This document shows, piece after piece, positions 1-7,623 of a stretch of DNA of 64,000 nt. Each line of letters opens with the position of its first letter. Position 1 is the first letter of the stretch. The notes beneath the pieces were generated by a model. That model searched no databases. It worked only from the letters and a program-made list of their open reading frames with translations, and was not told where the DNA came from. A program made the translations under genes and the position numbers. The DNA comes from Gottfriedia acidiceleris. GTDB lineage: Bacteria > Bacillota > Bacilli > Bacillales > Bacillaceae_G. The stretch is taken from positions 171,749 through 235,748 of the forward strand of contig NZ_SCFN01000010.1 of the NCBI RefSeq assembly GCF_004138285.1, written 5' to 3'.

Positions 1-506
1 CCATATGGATAAACAGCGATATTACTTGCTCTTGTAAAACAGTGTTGATCTAGCCATTCACGTGCATCGTTTATTTCACTTTTTTGCTCTTGTTTATTTA
101 AACTTGCTAAATGTCGATGTGTATTTGTATGATTCATCAAATCCCAACCAGAACGATATAAAGTATTTAATTGACGTAATGACATATATCCTTCAGTACC
201 TATTTTCGAAGGTATGACAGCAATACTTCCTTTCATATCATTATCTTTTAAGATTTGAAAACCTTTCGTAAATTGCGTTTCCCATCCATCATCCATTGTA
301 AAAATAATGTTAGCTTTATTTTGTTTTTTTTGAATTTCTTGTGGTGTTTGTACTTTACTTTGCAAAGTTTTACAATTTGTAGTTTGCAGCAAATTATTTT
401 GTGGTTTAGGCTCTGACAAATAAGAAGCACTACTTTTCATAAATGGATATGCTATCAAAAATGATGAAATTAGAACAGCATATACAATAACAAGTTTTTT
501 ATCCAA
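1..506 (-). CDS. Polysaccharide deacetylase (CE4), C-terminus cut by window edge
   Basis: About 168 codons are open from a TTG start to the window edge, so the C-terminus is missing. The N-terminus is an uncleaved-type signal anchor (DKKLVIVYAVLISSFLIAY), followed by a Gln/Lys/Ser-rich linker. The deacetylase fold follows, with the CE4 motif 1 Asp-Asp pair in FTMDDGW and a metal-binding His-x3-His in NHTNTH. The start is TTG because an AAAGGA site lies about 11 nt upstream and the frame overlaps the end of the upstream glycosyltransferase by 8 nt. Translational coupling is therefore likely. CE4 enzymes remove N-acetyl groups from extracellular GlcNAc polymers. Next to a processive GT2 this recalls the IcaA/IcaB or PgaC/PgaB arrangement. 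The exact polymer is inference. Confidence 0.85.
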   Translation of the reverse strand, partial: MDKKLVIVYAVLISSFLIAYPFMKSSASYLSEPKPQNNLLQTTNCKTLQSKVQTPQEIQKKQNKANIIFTMDDGWETQFTKGFQILKDNDMKGSIAVIPSKIGTEGYMSLRQLNTLYRSGWDLMNHTNTHRHLASLNKQEQKSEINDAREWLDQHCFTRASNIAVYPY

Positions 507-1869
507 CGTTCTTCATTCCTTTATCCTTTTCTAACTCATAAATTCTCCCAGATCGTGAAACTTTGTTCCAATCATTACGGTTTATAAAATAGGAAACAGT
601 TCCAAATAGTACAAAAAATAATGTTACAAATCGATAGACAAATAAATCTAGAATAATTGTAACCGTCAATCTTATCTTTTCTATGCCTTTAAATTTAACA
701 CCATAATAATTAGCCAGATACATAGCAAATATACTGTAAATTAAATTTAAAGATACGACTCCAAGCAAATAGAATAATAGTAGATTTTGAGCATGTCCTA
801 TATTTGTAAACAACATATAGCCAAAATTAAAAATCGTAAAATAAATAGCAACTGTACCTAAAATAAAAGAATCGATTAGCATAAAGAAAGAAACAGTGCG
901 AAATAAAAAGGTCTTTATAAGCATCGGAAAATAATAAATGACACAATCAATAAATGCCTTTTGCCAACGAATTCTTTGTTTAAATAAATCCTTAAAGGTT
1001 TCCGGACACTCTGTATAACATACAGCATTTGGGACAAAAACCATTCTATTGCCAGGATTTTTTAAAATGTATTGTTGGAATTTTAATGTAATGTCGATAT
1101 CTTCTCCTAAAGTCTTTCTGTATCCACCAACTTTAAATAAAATGTCTCTATTAAAAACCCCGAATGCCCCGGAAATAACGGAGAGTGCATCGAATTTCGC
1201 AAGTGAAACTCGATTAATATAGAATCCTTTTATGAATTCAAAAATTTGAAATCGAATGACATGATTTACCGATAAAGTACGCTCGATATTTTTTTGATTA
1301 AATTGGACACCTTGAAGGGGATGCACCATTCCACCTGCTGCTATTACATCAGGATCTTGGAAAACTTCATTCAGAACATGCAAAGCGTCGTTTGCAAGAA
1401 TACTATCTGCATCTAAAGTTACGACTAATTCATTTTTTGAGTATTCGATTCCAGCGTTTAAGGCGTCATGTTTTCCACCATTTACTTTGTCTATTACGTA
1501 TACATTAGGGTAAATAGTAGATTTATAAAAGTTTTTGATTTTATTACTCTTTAACTGATTTGATATTTTTCGCTCTTCCGGTGTAAGGCAAAGGAGTTTA
1601 TTTAAAATTTTCATAGTACCATCTTGAGACCCATCGTTAATATAAATAACTTCTTTTGCTGAGTAATCTAATCTATTAATACCTTTTATAGCTGTTTCGA
1701 TAATACTTTCTTCGTTATAGCATGGTATGAGTATGCTCAAGCTTTTATTAGTTCGTACTAGGTTTTGTATTCGTTTCTTACGGTTATAAAAGATTGGAAG
1801 AGCATTTATCATATGTAAGATTGGGAAAAATGTACATAAGAATAGGGTGAGTATTGTAACAAATTGCAT
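499..1869 (-). CDS. Processive GT2 glycosyltransferase (N-acetylglucosaminyltransferase/BcsA-like)
   Basis: This is a 456-residue membrane glycosyltransferase. It has one N-terminal membrane segment, a GT-A catalytic domain and about three C-terminal membrane segments. The catalytic set of processive beta-glycosyltransferases is visible: NDGSQDGT, the DADS metal site, GED (general base region) and QRIRW (the QxxRW motif). AAGGAG precedes the ATG. Such proteins polymerise GlcNAc or glucose from UDP-sugars on the cytoplasmic face and export the chain. The gene overlaps the deacetylase start by 8 nt, so the pair probably makes a partly de-N-acetylated exopolysaccharide. A second, clearly paralogous GT2 lies at 25257-26678. 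Both share the phrase IYPxVxxIDKxNGGKxDALNAGI. Confidence 0.9.
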   Translation of the reverse strand: MQFVTILTLFLCTFFPILHMINALPIFYNRKKRIQNLVRTNKSLSILIPCYNEESIIETAIKGINRLDYSAKEVIYINDGSQDGTMKILNKLLCLTPEERKISNQLKSNKIKNFYKSTIYPNVYVIDKVNGGKHDALNAGIEYSKNELVVTLDADSILANDALHVLNEVFQDPDVIAAGGMVHPLQGVQFNQKNIERTLSVNHVIRFQIFEFIKGFYINRVSLAKFDALSVISGAFGVFNRDILFKVGGYRKTLGEDIDITLKFQQYILKNPGNRMVFVPNAVCYTECPETFKDLFKQRIRWQKAFIDCVIYYFPMLIKTFLFRTVSFFMLIDSFILGTVAIYFTIFNFGYMLFTNIGHAQNLLLFYLLGVVSLNLIYSIFAMYLANYYGVKFKGIEKIRLTVTIILDLFVYRFVTLFFVLFGTVSYFINRNDWNKVSRSGRIYELEKDKGMKNVG

Positions 1870-2149
1870 AATTAAATCTCCTTAAAACTTGTTGTTACGT
1901 AATTTCAATATCTAAGTATGAAAGACATTAATCAATCAGTCGTAACAAAATTTGATTTCTACTAAGATTATATTAACGAGATTTTGGTTTGTTTAATATG
2001 TTATTTTTTGAACAATTTATTTCAAAATGAATACTAACAATACAAATATTAAAATGTTTTTGAAATCAGTAGAAATTTCACATACCGCATTTTATTTATA
2101 ATTAAATTAAAGATATTTTGTTATTGCTTAAAACTGCTTTAAATTCTAG

Positions 2150-2332
2150 AGGGGGGATTATCATTTTGAAGGTAACGTAGTAAATAAAATGTATTTCCTT
2201 GAAGTGGAATGACAAAAAAGATTGCACTATATATCAATTAGAAAGACAGTTAATTATATATACCCTAATGTTGAAATCAATGGATTAAAGGAGAATTAGT
2301 TGTTAGAACAAATTCGTGAAAAAGAGGAATAA
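2150..2332 (+). pseudogene. Possible decayed reading frame between GT2 and nucleoside transporter genes
   Basis: One frame reads protein-like through two in-frame stops: GDYHFEGNVVNKMYFLEVE, stop TGA, QKRLHYISIRKTVNYIYPNV then EINGLKEN, stop TAG, LLEQIREKEE, stop TAA. No start codon or family can be assigned. The last segment has an AAAGGAG-like site before a TTG codon and could instead be a 10-residue peptide. The rest of 1870-2408 holds the leader of the GT2 gene, one copy of a repeated TTTCAC motif (2072-2092) and a terminator. Low confidence. Confidence 0.3.
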
Positions 2333-2340
2333 TAAAAAAT

Positions 2341-2375
2341 AACAGCCGAAAACTTTATAAAAAGATCCGGCTGTT
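2341..2375 (-). terminator. Rho-independent terminator of the nucleoside transporter gene
   Basis: The arms AACAGCCG and CGGCTGTT flank a 19-nt loop. On the minus strand the hairpin is followed by a T-rich run, 34 nt after the stop codon. It may also work on the plus strand. Confidence 0.75.
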
Positions 2376-2408
2376 TTGTTTTACGTTAATTATTATTGAT
2401 TTAAAGTG

Positions 2409-3587
2409 TTATCTAACAAATAATCCTACAATCGTTCCTGTTAATACTGAACCTAGTGTAGCAACTAATAATACTTTTAAACCAATTTTAGCAAAAAGCT
2501 CTGATTGTTTTTTATCAATTGCTGCAACTGCACCATATATAATACCAATTGATGAAAAGTTAGCAAATGATACTAAGAATGATGACACAATCGCTACAGT
2601 TTTTGTTGATAAATTAGGAATGATTTTTTGGAAATCAAGCATTGCGACAAACTCATTAGCAGCAACTTTTGTCCCCATTACTGATCCTGAACGTACTAAT
2701 TCATCTGTTGGGATACCCATGATGAAAGCAACAGGTGCAAAAACATATCCTAAAATTTCGGTAAATGTCATTCCGATAATTGAATTGAATACGAAATTAA
2801 TCATTGCAAGTAAACCAATGTAGGTTATTAACATTGCACCTACAATTAAGGCAACTTTACCACCATCAAGTGCACCGTTACCAATGGCTTCAAATAATGA
2901 CTTTTCTTTAATCATTTCTTTGACATTAATTTCTTCATCTTGTTCTGATGTAACAGGACATGCCATAGAAGAAAGGATTAAACCAGAGAACACATTGATC
3001 GGCAGTGCAACTAGTACATATTGAGCAGGAATCATTTGCATATAAGCACCTAAGATAGAACATGATACCGCTACTAACGAAGATGTAACGACAACAAATA
3101 ATCGGTTAGGTGTAAGTTTATGTAATTCAGTTTTAACAGAAAGGATTGCTGTTGTATCACCGAATACCATACTATTTACAGCAACGAATGACTCAATCTT
3201 TGGTAATCCAGTAACTTTTGCAACTGCACCACCGATATATTTAATTGCTAACGGTAGTATTCTTGTATAAGTCAAAATTGATAATAATGAAGATACGAAT
3301 ATAATCATCATTAAAACGTTAATCCAGAAATAACCCTTTGTCGATAAATCGCCGAATACAAATGAAATACCTTCGTTACCAAAAGATAAAACTTTATTAA
3401 AGAAAGCGACGATCTTTTGTAAAACTGTTCTTCCAATTGAGGTTTTTAGCATAAACCAAGCTAAAATCAATTGAACCACTAACATAATTGCAACAGCTTT
3501 ATAGTTAATGTGCTTTTTATCATTAGACATTAGCCAACAAATAATAAGTATTAAGATAATGCCAATGATTGCGATAATATATGACAT
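2409..3587 (-). CDS. nupC: NupC-type concentrative nucleoside transporter (CNT family)
   Basis: The 392-residue hydrophobic protein matches the usual length of Bacillus NupC/NupG transporters (about 393-395). It begins with a membrane helix (SYIIAIIGIILILIICWLM). CNT signatures include AVNSMVFGDTTAILSVK and a C-terminal FANFSSIGIIYGAV re-entrant/substrate segment. CNT proteins import nucleosides with H+ or Na+ across the plasma membrane. Whether this paralogue prefers pyrimidine or purine nucleosides cannot be read from the sequence. GGAGG lies 7-8 nt before the ATG. The upstream 51-residue XapX-type gene is 100 nt away on the same strand and may be co-transcribed. I saw no purine riboswitch in the leader. 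Confidence 0.9.
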   Translation of the reverse strand: MSYIIAIIGIILILIICWLMSNDKKHINYKAVAIMLVVQLILAWFMLKTSIGRTVLQKIVAFFNKVLSFGNEGISFVFGDLSTKGYFWINVLMMIIFVSSLLSILTYTRILPLAIKYIGGAVAKVTGLPKIESFVAVNSMVFGDTTAILSVKTELHKLTPNRLFVVVTSSLVAVSCSILGAYMQMIPAQYVLVALPINVFSGLILSSMACPVTSEQDEEINVKEMIKEKSLFEAIGNGALDGGKVALIVGAMLITYIGLLAMINFVFNSIIGMTFTEILGYVFAPVAFIMGIPTDELVRSGSVMGTKVAANEFVAMLDFQKIIPNLSTKTVAIVSSFLVSFANFSSIGIIYGAVAAIDKKQSELFAKIGLKVLLVATLGSVLTGTIVGLFVR

Positions 3588-3687
3588 TTATTTTCCTCCA
3601 AACTACAAAATCGTAGAATAATTTCTAATTTGCAATCTTATTGTTACCAATCAATATAAAAATATCATTAAATAAAGTAATGTTTAT

Positions 3688-3843
3688 TTATATAAATAGC
3701 TGAACTAATTTCATGCCACCCCATACACCTATAATCCCACAAATTGCTGAAAATACAGGTGGTGCTGGAATTGGTAATTTAAAGAATGTAAATACAACTC
3801 CAACAATTAAACCTGCGATTAAGCTCATAATTATTTCATGCAT
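3688..3843 (-). CDS. XapX-domain small membrane protein
   Basis: This 51-residue peptide has two membrane helices joined by a FKLPIPAPP turn, the hallmark of the XapX (DUF1427) family. The start was moved to the ATG at 3843 (MHEIIMSLIAGLIVG). AAAGGAG lies about 10 nt before it, whereas longer versions would start inside unrelated leader sequence. XapX proteins often accompany transporters, and this one precedes the NupC-type gene. No biochemical function is established. Confidence 0.8.
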   Translation of the reverse strand: MHEIIMSLIAGLIVGVVFTFFKLPIPAPPVFSAICGIIGVWGGMKLVQLFI

Positions 3844-4092
3844 ATTTACTAACTCCTTTTTGTTCAACACTTTTTGTATAACGATGGATACATATGCCAA
3901 TCATCTCTGTTAATAGGGTATTATCCCCAAAAATCATAGCTAATACAAATTACTACAATAAAGAAAACTTTTTTTGTAAATCAAATGGTTGGTAGGTAAA
4001 AAGAATGTTTTTAGAGAATATATTTGTATAGAAAATTCTAATCTTGATGAATTAACTTTTAAGATTATTTACAATCTGAAAGGGGCTTAAGA

Positions 4093-4707
4093 ATGAAACA
4101 ATCGCTTTTGCAGGAAATTCATGATTTTACTTTATTTGGTGAACATGCAGATCATTTTGAATACTTAGCAAGTGGAAAAGATGGAGATGTTTACACTAGA
4201 GACAATTATGTTATAAAAGTATTTAAGGAAGATGGAAAAAGTAGAGATGACGGAATGAAACTTCACCTTCTCGAACGAAGTATATATTATCCAAAAGTCC
4301 ATGCTTTTACGAATGATTTTATGGTAAGTGATCGAGTATTTGGTGAAACTTTTTATCAATTAGATGGACATAGTAAAAATTTACGTAAACAATATGAAAC
4401 AGAGATTAATCAAGCAATCTTTGACGCTCAAAATGCAGGTTTAAATGCATTCGACTTACATAATCATAATTTAATGTTATCGAATGATGGCGAAGTTCGA
4501 ATTGTTGACGTCGGTCGATTTTCACTTGAAGAAGAAACTCTCCAGTTAGGATTTTTTAAATCTTTGTTTGGTAGTTCCCATCGACGTCACCGAAAACATA
4601 AAAGACGTCATGATCACTCATCTTCAAGGCATCACTACAGACACTCTTCATCGTCCAGACGCCACCATCGTAGACATTCGAGTTCATATAGCTCATACTC
4701 TTCCTAA
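4093..4707 (+). CDS. Minimal protein-kinase-like protein with Arg/His/Ser-rich tail
   Basis: The 204-residue protein has two parts. Residues 20-155 form a small eukaryotic-like/RIO-like kinase fold: a glycine-rich SGKDGDVY, a VIKVF Lys strand, a catalytic-loop-like FDLHNHNLML (Asp and Asn present) and VDVGRF in the place of DFG. Residues 160-204 are a low-complexity tail of His, Arg and Ser with clusters such as SSSRRHHRRHSSSYSSYSS. The kinase part resembles YrzF-like putative Ser/Thr kinases of Bacillus. The tail resembles the Ser/Arg/Lys-rich spore-coat proteins that CotH kinases phosphorylate in cis clusters. Self-phosphorylation or a coat role is inference. AAAGGGG precedes the start. The gene is monocistronic, with its own terminator. 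Confidence 0.75.
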   Translation: MKQSLLQEIHDFTLFGEHADHFEYLASGKDGDVYTRDNYVIKVFKEDGKSRDDGMKLHLLERSIYYPKVHAFTNDFMVSDRVFGETFYQLDGHSKNLRKQYETEINQAIFDAQNAGLNAFDLHNHNLMLSNDGEVRIVDVGRFSLEEETLQLGFFKSLFGSSHRRHRKHKRRHDHSSSRHHYRHSSSSRRHHRRHSSSYSSYSS

Positions 4708-4711
4708 ATAT

Positions 4712-4746
4712 AAATCCACCTTACTACATTAAGGTGGATTTTTTTG
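4712..4746 (+). terminator. Terminator after the mini-kinase gene
   Basis: The 11-bp arms AAATCCACCTT and AAGGTGGATTT are followed by T6. Confidence 0.9.
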
Positions 4747-4816
4747 TCAATTGCATAAGTTATAATGGAATGGAAAAACTAACCAATATATATTAATCGT
4801 ACTATTGGAGGGCAAA

Positions 4817-5338
4817 ATGTATAAATCAATCGTATCGTTTATGCTTTTAATATTTCTTGGTTTTTCCTTCGATCATTTCATGGTAGCAGAGGCTAGTGTA
4901 TTTACGAAAGAAATGTTAAAAAAAGAAATCGAGAATTACGGAGAAAAAGCAACTAACAAAATCCCGGCATCCTATAGTAAAGAAGATGCGCTAAAAAATG
5001 GAGATATATTAATAATAGGAAGAACTACTAATCATAATGAACGGATTCAAAAATTTATTAATAATGTAAAAAATAAGAAGCCTGACTTTATTCGATTTGT
5101 TGAATTTACTTCAAAAGGTGATCCAGTGATTACCGAATATCAATTTAATGGAAAATTAATTTATTATCGATTTGATAGTTCAAGGGATCGAACAGACAGA
5201 TATCGAAAAGGGACATTTGCGATGAGTAAATTTGTTACAGGACCAAAAGTTTTAGAAGATTATTGCCAAAAGTTAGTCGTAAATTCAAAAACGTCATATT
5301 TAACAAATTGTTATCATTTTGATAAGGTAGAATTTTAG
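4817..5338 (+). CDS. Secreted DUF4362-like protein
   Basis: This is a 173-residue protein with a signal peptide (MYKSIVSFMLLIFLGFSFDHFMVAEA). The mature part contains ALKNGDILII, FINNVKNKKPDFIRFVEFT, GDP and a DSSRDR segment, typical of DUF4362 proteins of Bacillus and relatives. No Cys follows the signal, so it is secreted or membrane-held rather than a lipoprotein. The ATG at 4817 was chosen because GGAGG ends 5 nt before it. A TTG 12 nt further upstream would overlap that site. Function is unknown. Confidence 0.7.
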   Translation: MYKSIVSFMLLIFLGFSFDHFMVAEASVFTKEMLKKEIENYGEKATNKIPASYSKEDALKNGDILIIGRTTNHNERIQKFINNVKNKKPDFIRFVEFTSKGDPVITEYQFNGKLIYYRFDSSRDRTDRYRKGTFAMSKFVTGPKVLEDYCQKLVVNSKTSYLTNCYHFDKVEF

Positions 5339-5343
5339 TTTTT

Positions 5344-5374
5344 AAAAACGTCGGTTAAAAAATCGGCGTTTTTT
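5344..5374 (+). terminator. Terminator after the DUF4362-like gene
   Basis: The hairpin AACGTCG / CGGCGTT contains one G-T pair and is followed by T6. Confidence 0.75.
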
Positions 5375-5414
5375 GTGTTTTAGTTACATAAGAGCAGAGT
5401 AGTTTTAAAAAAAA

Positions 5415-5534
5415 GAAATTTCACTCACCGTAATTTATAATCAAAAAAATTTTAGAACTTAAAATACAATTTTATTAATGAATCTTAATGACTGCCTTTC
5501 AAAAGAGTATCATAAGAATTTCACGTACCGTAAT
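5415..5534 (+). promoter_or_regulatory. Two copies of a TTTCAC-NN-ACCG motif, 100 bp apart
   Basis: The motifs GAAATTTCACTCACCGTAAT (5415-5434) and GAATTTCACGTACCGTAAT (5516-5534) lie in the 331-bp gap before the gene at 5670. Their TTTCAC cores are exactly 100 bp apart. A third copy, GAAATTTCACATACCGCATT, is at 2072-2091. No known Bacillus operator fits. They may be regulator sites or a small dispersed repeat. Nothing else was recognised in the gap. Confidence 0.4.
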
Positions 5535-5669
5535 ATATTCCTTGAATTTAATTCTTTTAACGATAAGATGGACAAAAAGTTCCAAACTAAACTATAATTT
5601 CTACATATAACTAATAAAACTGCTACTAAAAAATGGAAATAAAAAAGATTTACCAAAGGAGTAAATAAA

Positions 5670-6407
5670 ATGACAGAAAATATAGTTCAAAATGAGAAAA
5701 CTGAGTTAATAAAATACATACCTCCAAAAGGAGAATTTTCAAAATTTTTGTCTGATGAGGATTATTTAGAAAAAGGACGAACTTGGGGTTTGTTTAATAA
5801 AAATCCAAAACATGATTTTTTATTCAAAGGTCAAGATTTTCAAGTAAATGTAAAGCTTGTTGGCTATGAAACTTATGGGGTTACTGATGAGTATCATACA
5901 ATTATTATTGAATTTGAAGATGGCAATTTAACATGTATTCATCCTGCTTATTTAAAAGAAATGCAATCTCCAAGCTTTAAGAAAGTATACACAGTTGGTG
6001 AAAGTGATACGAAGAACAGTGAAGAGAAGAAAACAGAAACAGTAACAAAGTCGAAAGAAAGTACTTCTAAAACGACTACAAAGAAAAAAGTAGAAAAGAA
6101 AGAAGAAGTTTCAATCACATTACCAACTGATAAATCACATTTTAATGGCACGGTAAAAGAATTTAGTACAAAATATAATCATTTTAATGATAGCGAAGAA
6201 GAGATTATTATATGGGAAAATGTGGCTGTCAAAGGAGATCAGGAATTATTAATAGGAAATGCTTGGTGTTCATTGAGTAAATCTTTAAAGGCAGCTGAGT
6301 TAGAGGTAGGTAAATCTTATCAATTTGATGGTAAAGTAGTTGATAAGAAATTAAACAAAGAGGTTAAATATAAACTAAATAATCCTTCAAAGGTTGCTGA
6401 GATTTAA
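5670..6407 (+). CDS. Unknown two-domain protein with Lys/Thr/Ser linker
   Basis: This 245-residue soluble protein is not recognised. Residues 1-110 form a compact N-terminal part containing GRTWGLFNKNPKHDFLFKG and ending with CIHPAYLKEM. Residues 115-150 are a charged low-complexity linker (EEKKTETVTKSKESTSKTT region). Residues 155-245 form a second globular part, beginning FNGTVKEFSTKYNHF and ending GKSYQFDGKVVDKKLNKEVK. Its strand pattern would suit a small beta-barrel such as an OB fold, but this is only an impression. A good AAAGGAG site precedes the ATG. The gene is monocistronic with a terminator. Two TTTCAC-NN-ACCG motifs sit upstream. Confidence 0.6.
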   Translation: MTENIVQNEKTELIKYIPPKGEFSKFLSDEDYLEKGRTWGLFNKNPKHDFLFKGQDFQVNVKLVGYETYGVTDEYHTIIIEFEDGNLTCIHPAYLKEMQSPSFKKVYTVGESDTKNSEEKKTETVTKSKESTSKTTTKKKVEKKEEVSITLPTDKSHFNGTVKEFSTKYNHFNDSEEEIIIWENVAVKGDQELLIGNAWCSLSKSLKAAELEVGKSYQFDGKVVDKKLNKEVKYKLNNPSKVAEI

Positions 6408-6430
6408 ATTTAGAGATTAAGCCAATTCAT

Positions 6431-6463
6431 AAAAAAGCTAGCTAATGCAGTTAGCTTTTTTTA
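6431..6463 (+). terminator. Terminator after the unknown two-domain gene
   Basis: The hairpin AAAGCTAGC / GTTAGCTTT (one G-T pair) is followed by a T run. Confidence 0.8.
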
Positions 6464-6672
6464 TTTCTCAAATCCTTCTATTATTATCAAAACTATGTAA
6501 ATGGTTACATGTTTTTGTTCTTTTAGACAAATAATTTAATAAAACACAATTCCTTTAAAAAAGGTAATTTGAGTATATTCCTGAAAATTCGTAATTTAAG
6601 TCTTGTATTACTACTTTTTATTAATCGTAAAAAGAAGTTAGTATCTTAATACACTTATTTAAGGGGGCGTAT

Positions 6673-7412
6673 TTGTTGAGAAGAAGAAAAATTAGTATAA
6701 CGTTTCTTACTTTTGCTTTAGCAGGTTCTTTGTTTTCAACTACAGCACTTGCAAAAGATGAGAATGTTAATCCTTATGAAAAGATTGATCTTGTAGGTCT
6801 TGGAGACTCCATTACATTTGGTTTCAATTTAGGTACTACTAATAATATACCATCAAATTATGCGTTCCCTTTTCTTATTGGTGAAAACGCAAACCTTGTA
6901 GTTCGTGATTTAGGCGTTCCAGGTTGGACTACAGATAATCTTTTGCAAGCAATAAAATATGATACCAATTTCAGACAATCAGTAAAACATACAGACTATA
7001 TTACTTTGGATATAGGAAATAATGATTTGTTACATACTTTGAAAACAAGTAATAATTTAGAAGAACTTCCTGGAAAAATTGCTATGATGCAAAATTAGCA
7101 GGAAATTTAAATGACATAATTAAGGAAATTCGTGAACTTAGCGATGCACCAATTGTTTTGTACAATTTCTATAATCCATTTCAAGTAAGTAATCAACCGA
7201 TGCATAATTTATCAAATCAATTATTATCGTTCATCATTAATCCGAAAATTTCTAGCATTGCAGGTAAATACAAAAATGTAAAAATAGCTGATGCTTTTTC
7301 TGCGTTTGGTGAAAAACAAGCAACGTATGTTAGACAGGGAGATATACATCCAACTATTGATGGACAAACTGTACTAGCTAATATTGGAAGGAATGCGCTA
7401 GGTATAAAATAA
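6673..7412 (+). pseudogene. Secreted GDSL/SGNH esterase, broken by a frameshift
   Basis: The first frame (TTG at 6673, GGGGG site upstream) encodes a signal peptide ending at ALA-KDE, then block I GDSITFG with nucleophile Ser46, and block III GNND. It stops at 7096. The frame continues one register back as DAKLAGNLNDIIKEIREL and then SDAPIVLYNFYNPF, and it ends with the block V Asp/His in GDIHPT. Adding one A to the A5 run at 7074-7078 joins the halves into one open frame (GKNCYDAKLAG). So a one-base loss in a homopolymer, or a sequencing error, separates catalytic Ser from the Asp/His pair. SGNH enzymes hydrolyse esters or lipids outside the cell. A terminator follows. Confidence 0.85.
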
Positions 7413-7463
7413 TAAAATTATTGTATTAATTTTTTATTTCACTTTAACTTTATAATAAATATC

Positions 7464-7495
7464 GGTTAACCATAGATTGTGGTTAATCTTTTTTT
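7464..7495 (+). terminator. Terminator after the GDSL esterase
   Basis: The hairpin GGTTAACCA / TGGTTAATC with a short loop is followed by T7. Confidence 0.75.
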
Positions 7496-7623
7496 GTAGA
7501 TACTCCTTATATTAATTAATTTTGAATCGAGACATAACACATTCATCATAGAACTATATATTAATATTTACTAAAAATGTCGTTTTGATTTGGAATCAAT
7601 GATTTTATATTAGGAGGGATCCA

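Noticed and set aside
3601..3687. Possible purine riboswitch before the nucleoside transporter
   Set aside because: No conserved core or paired helices of the purine aptamer could be found.
6575..6589. CodY-like box (ATATTCCTGAAAATT) before the GDSL gene
   Set aside because: Three mismatches to the 15-mer. Such sites are expected by chance in AT-rich intergenic DNA.
7464..7490. PucR-box-like TGGTTAA sequences upstream of pucA
   Set aside because: They form the stem of the terminator of the preceding gene and each deviates from the PucR consensus, so the hairpin explains them.
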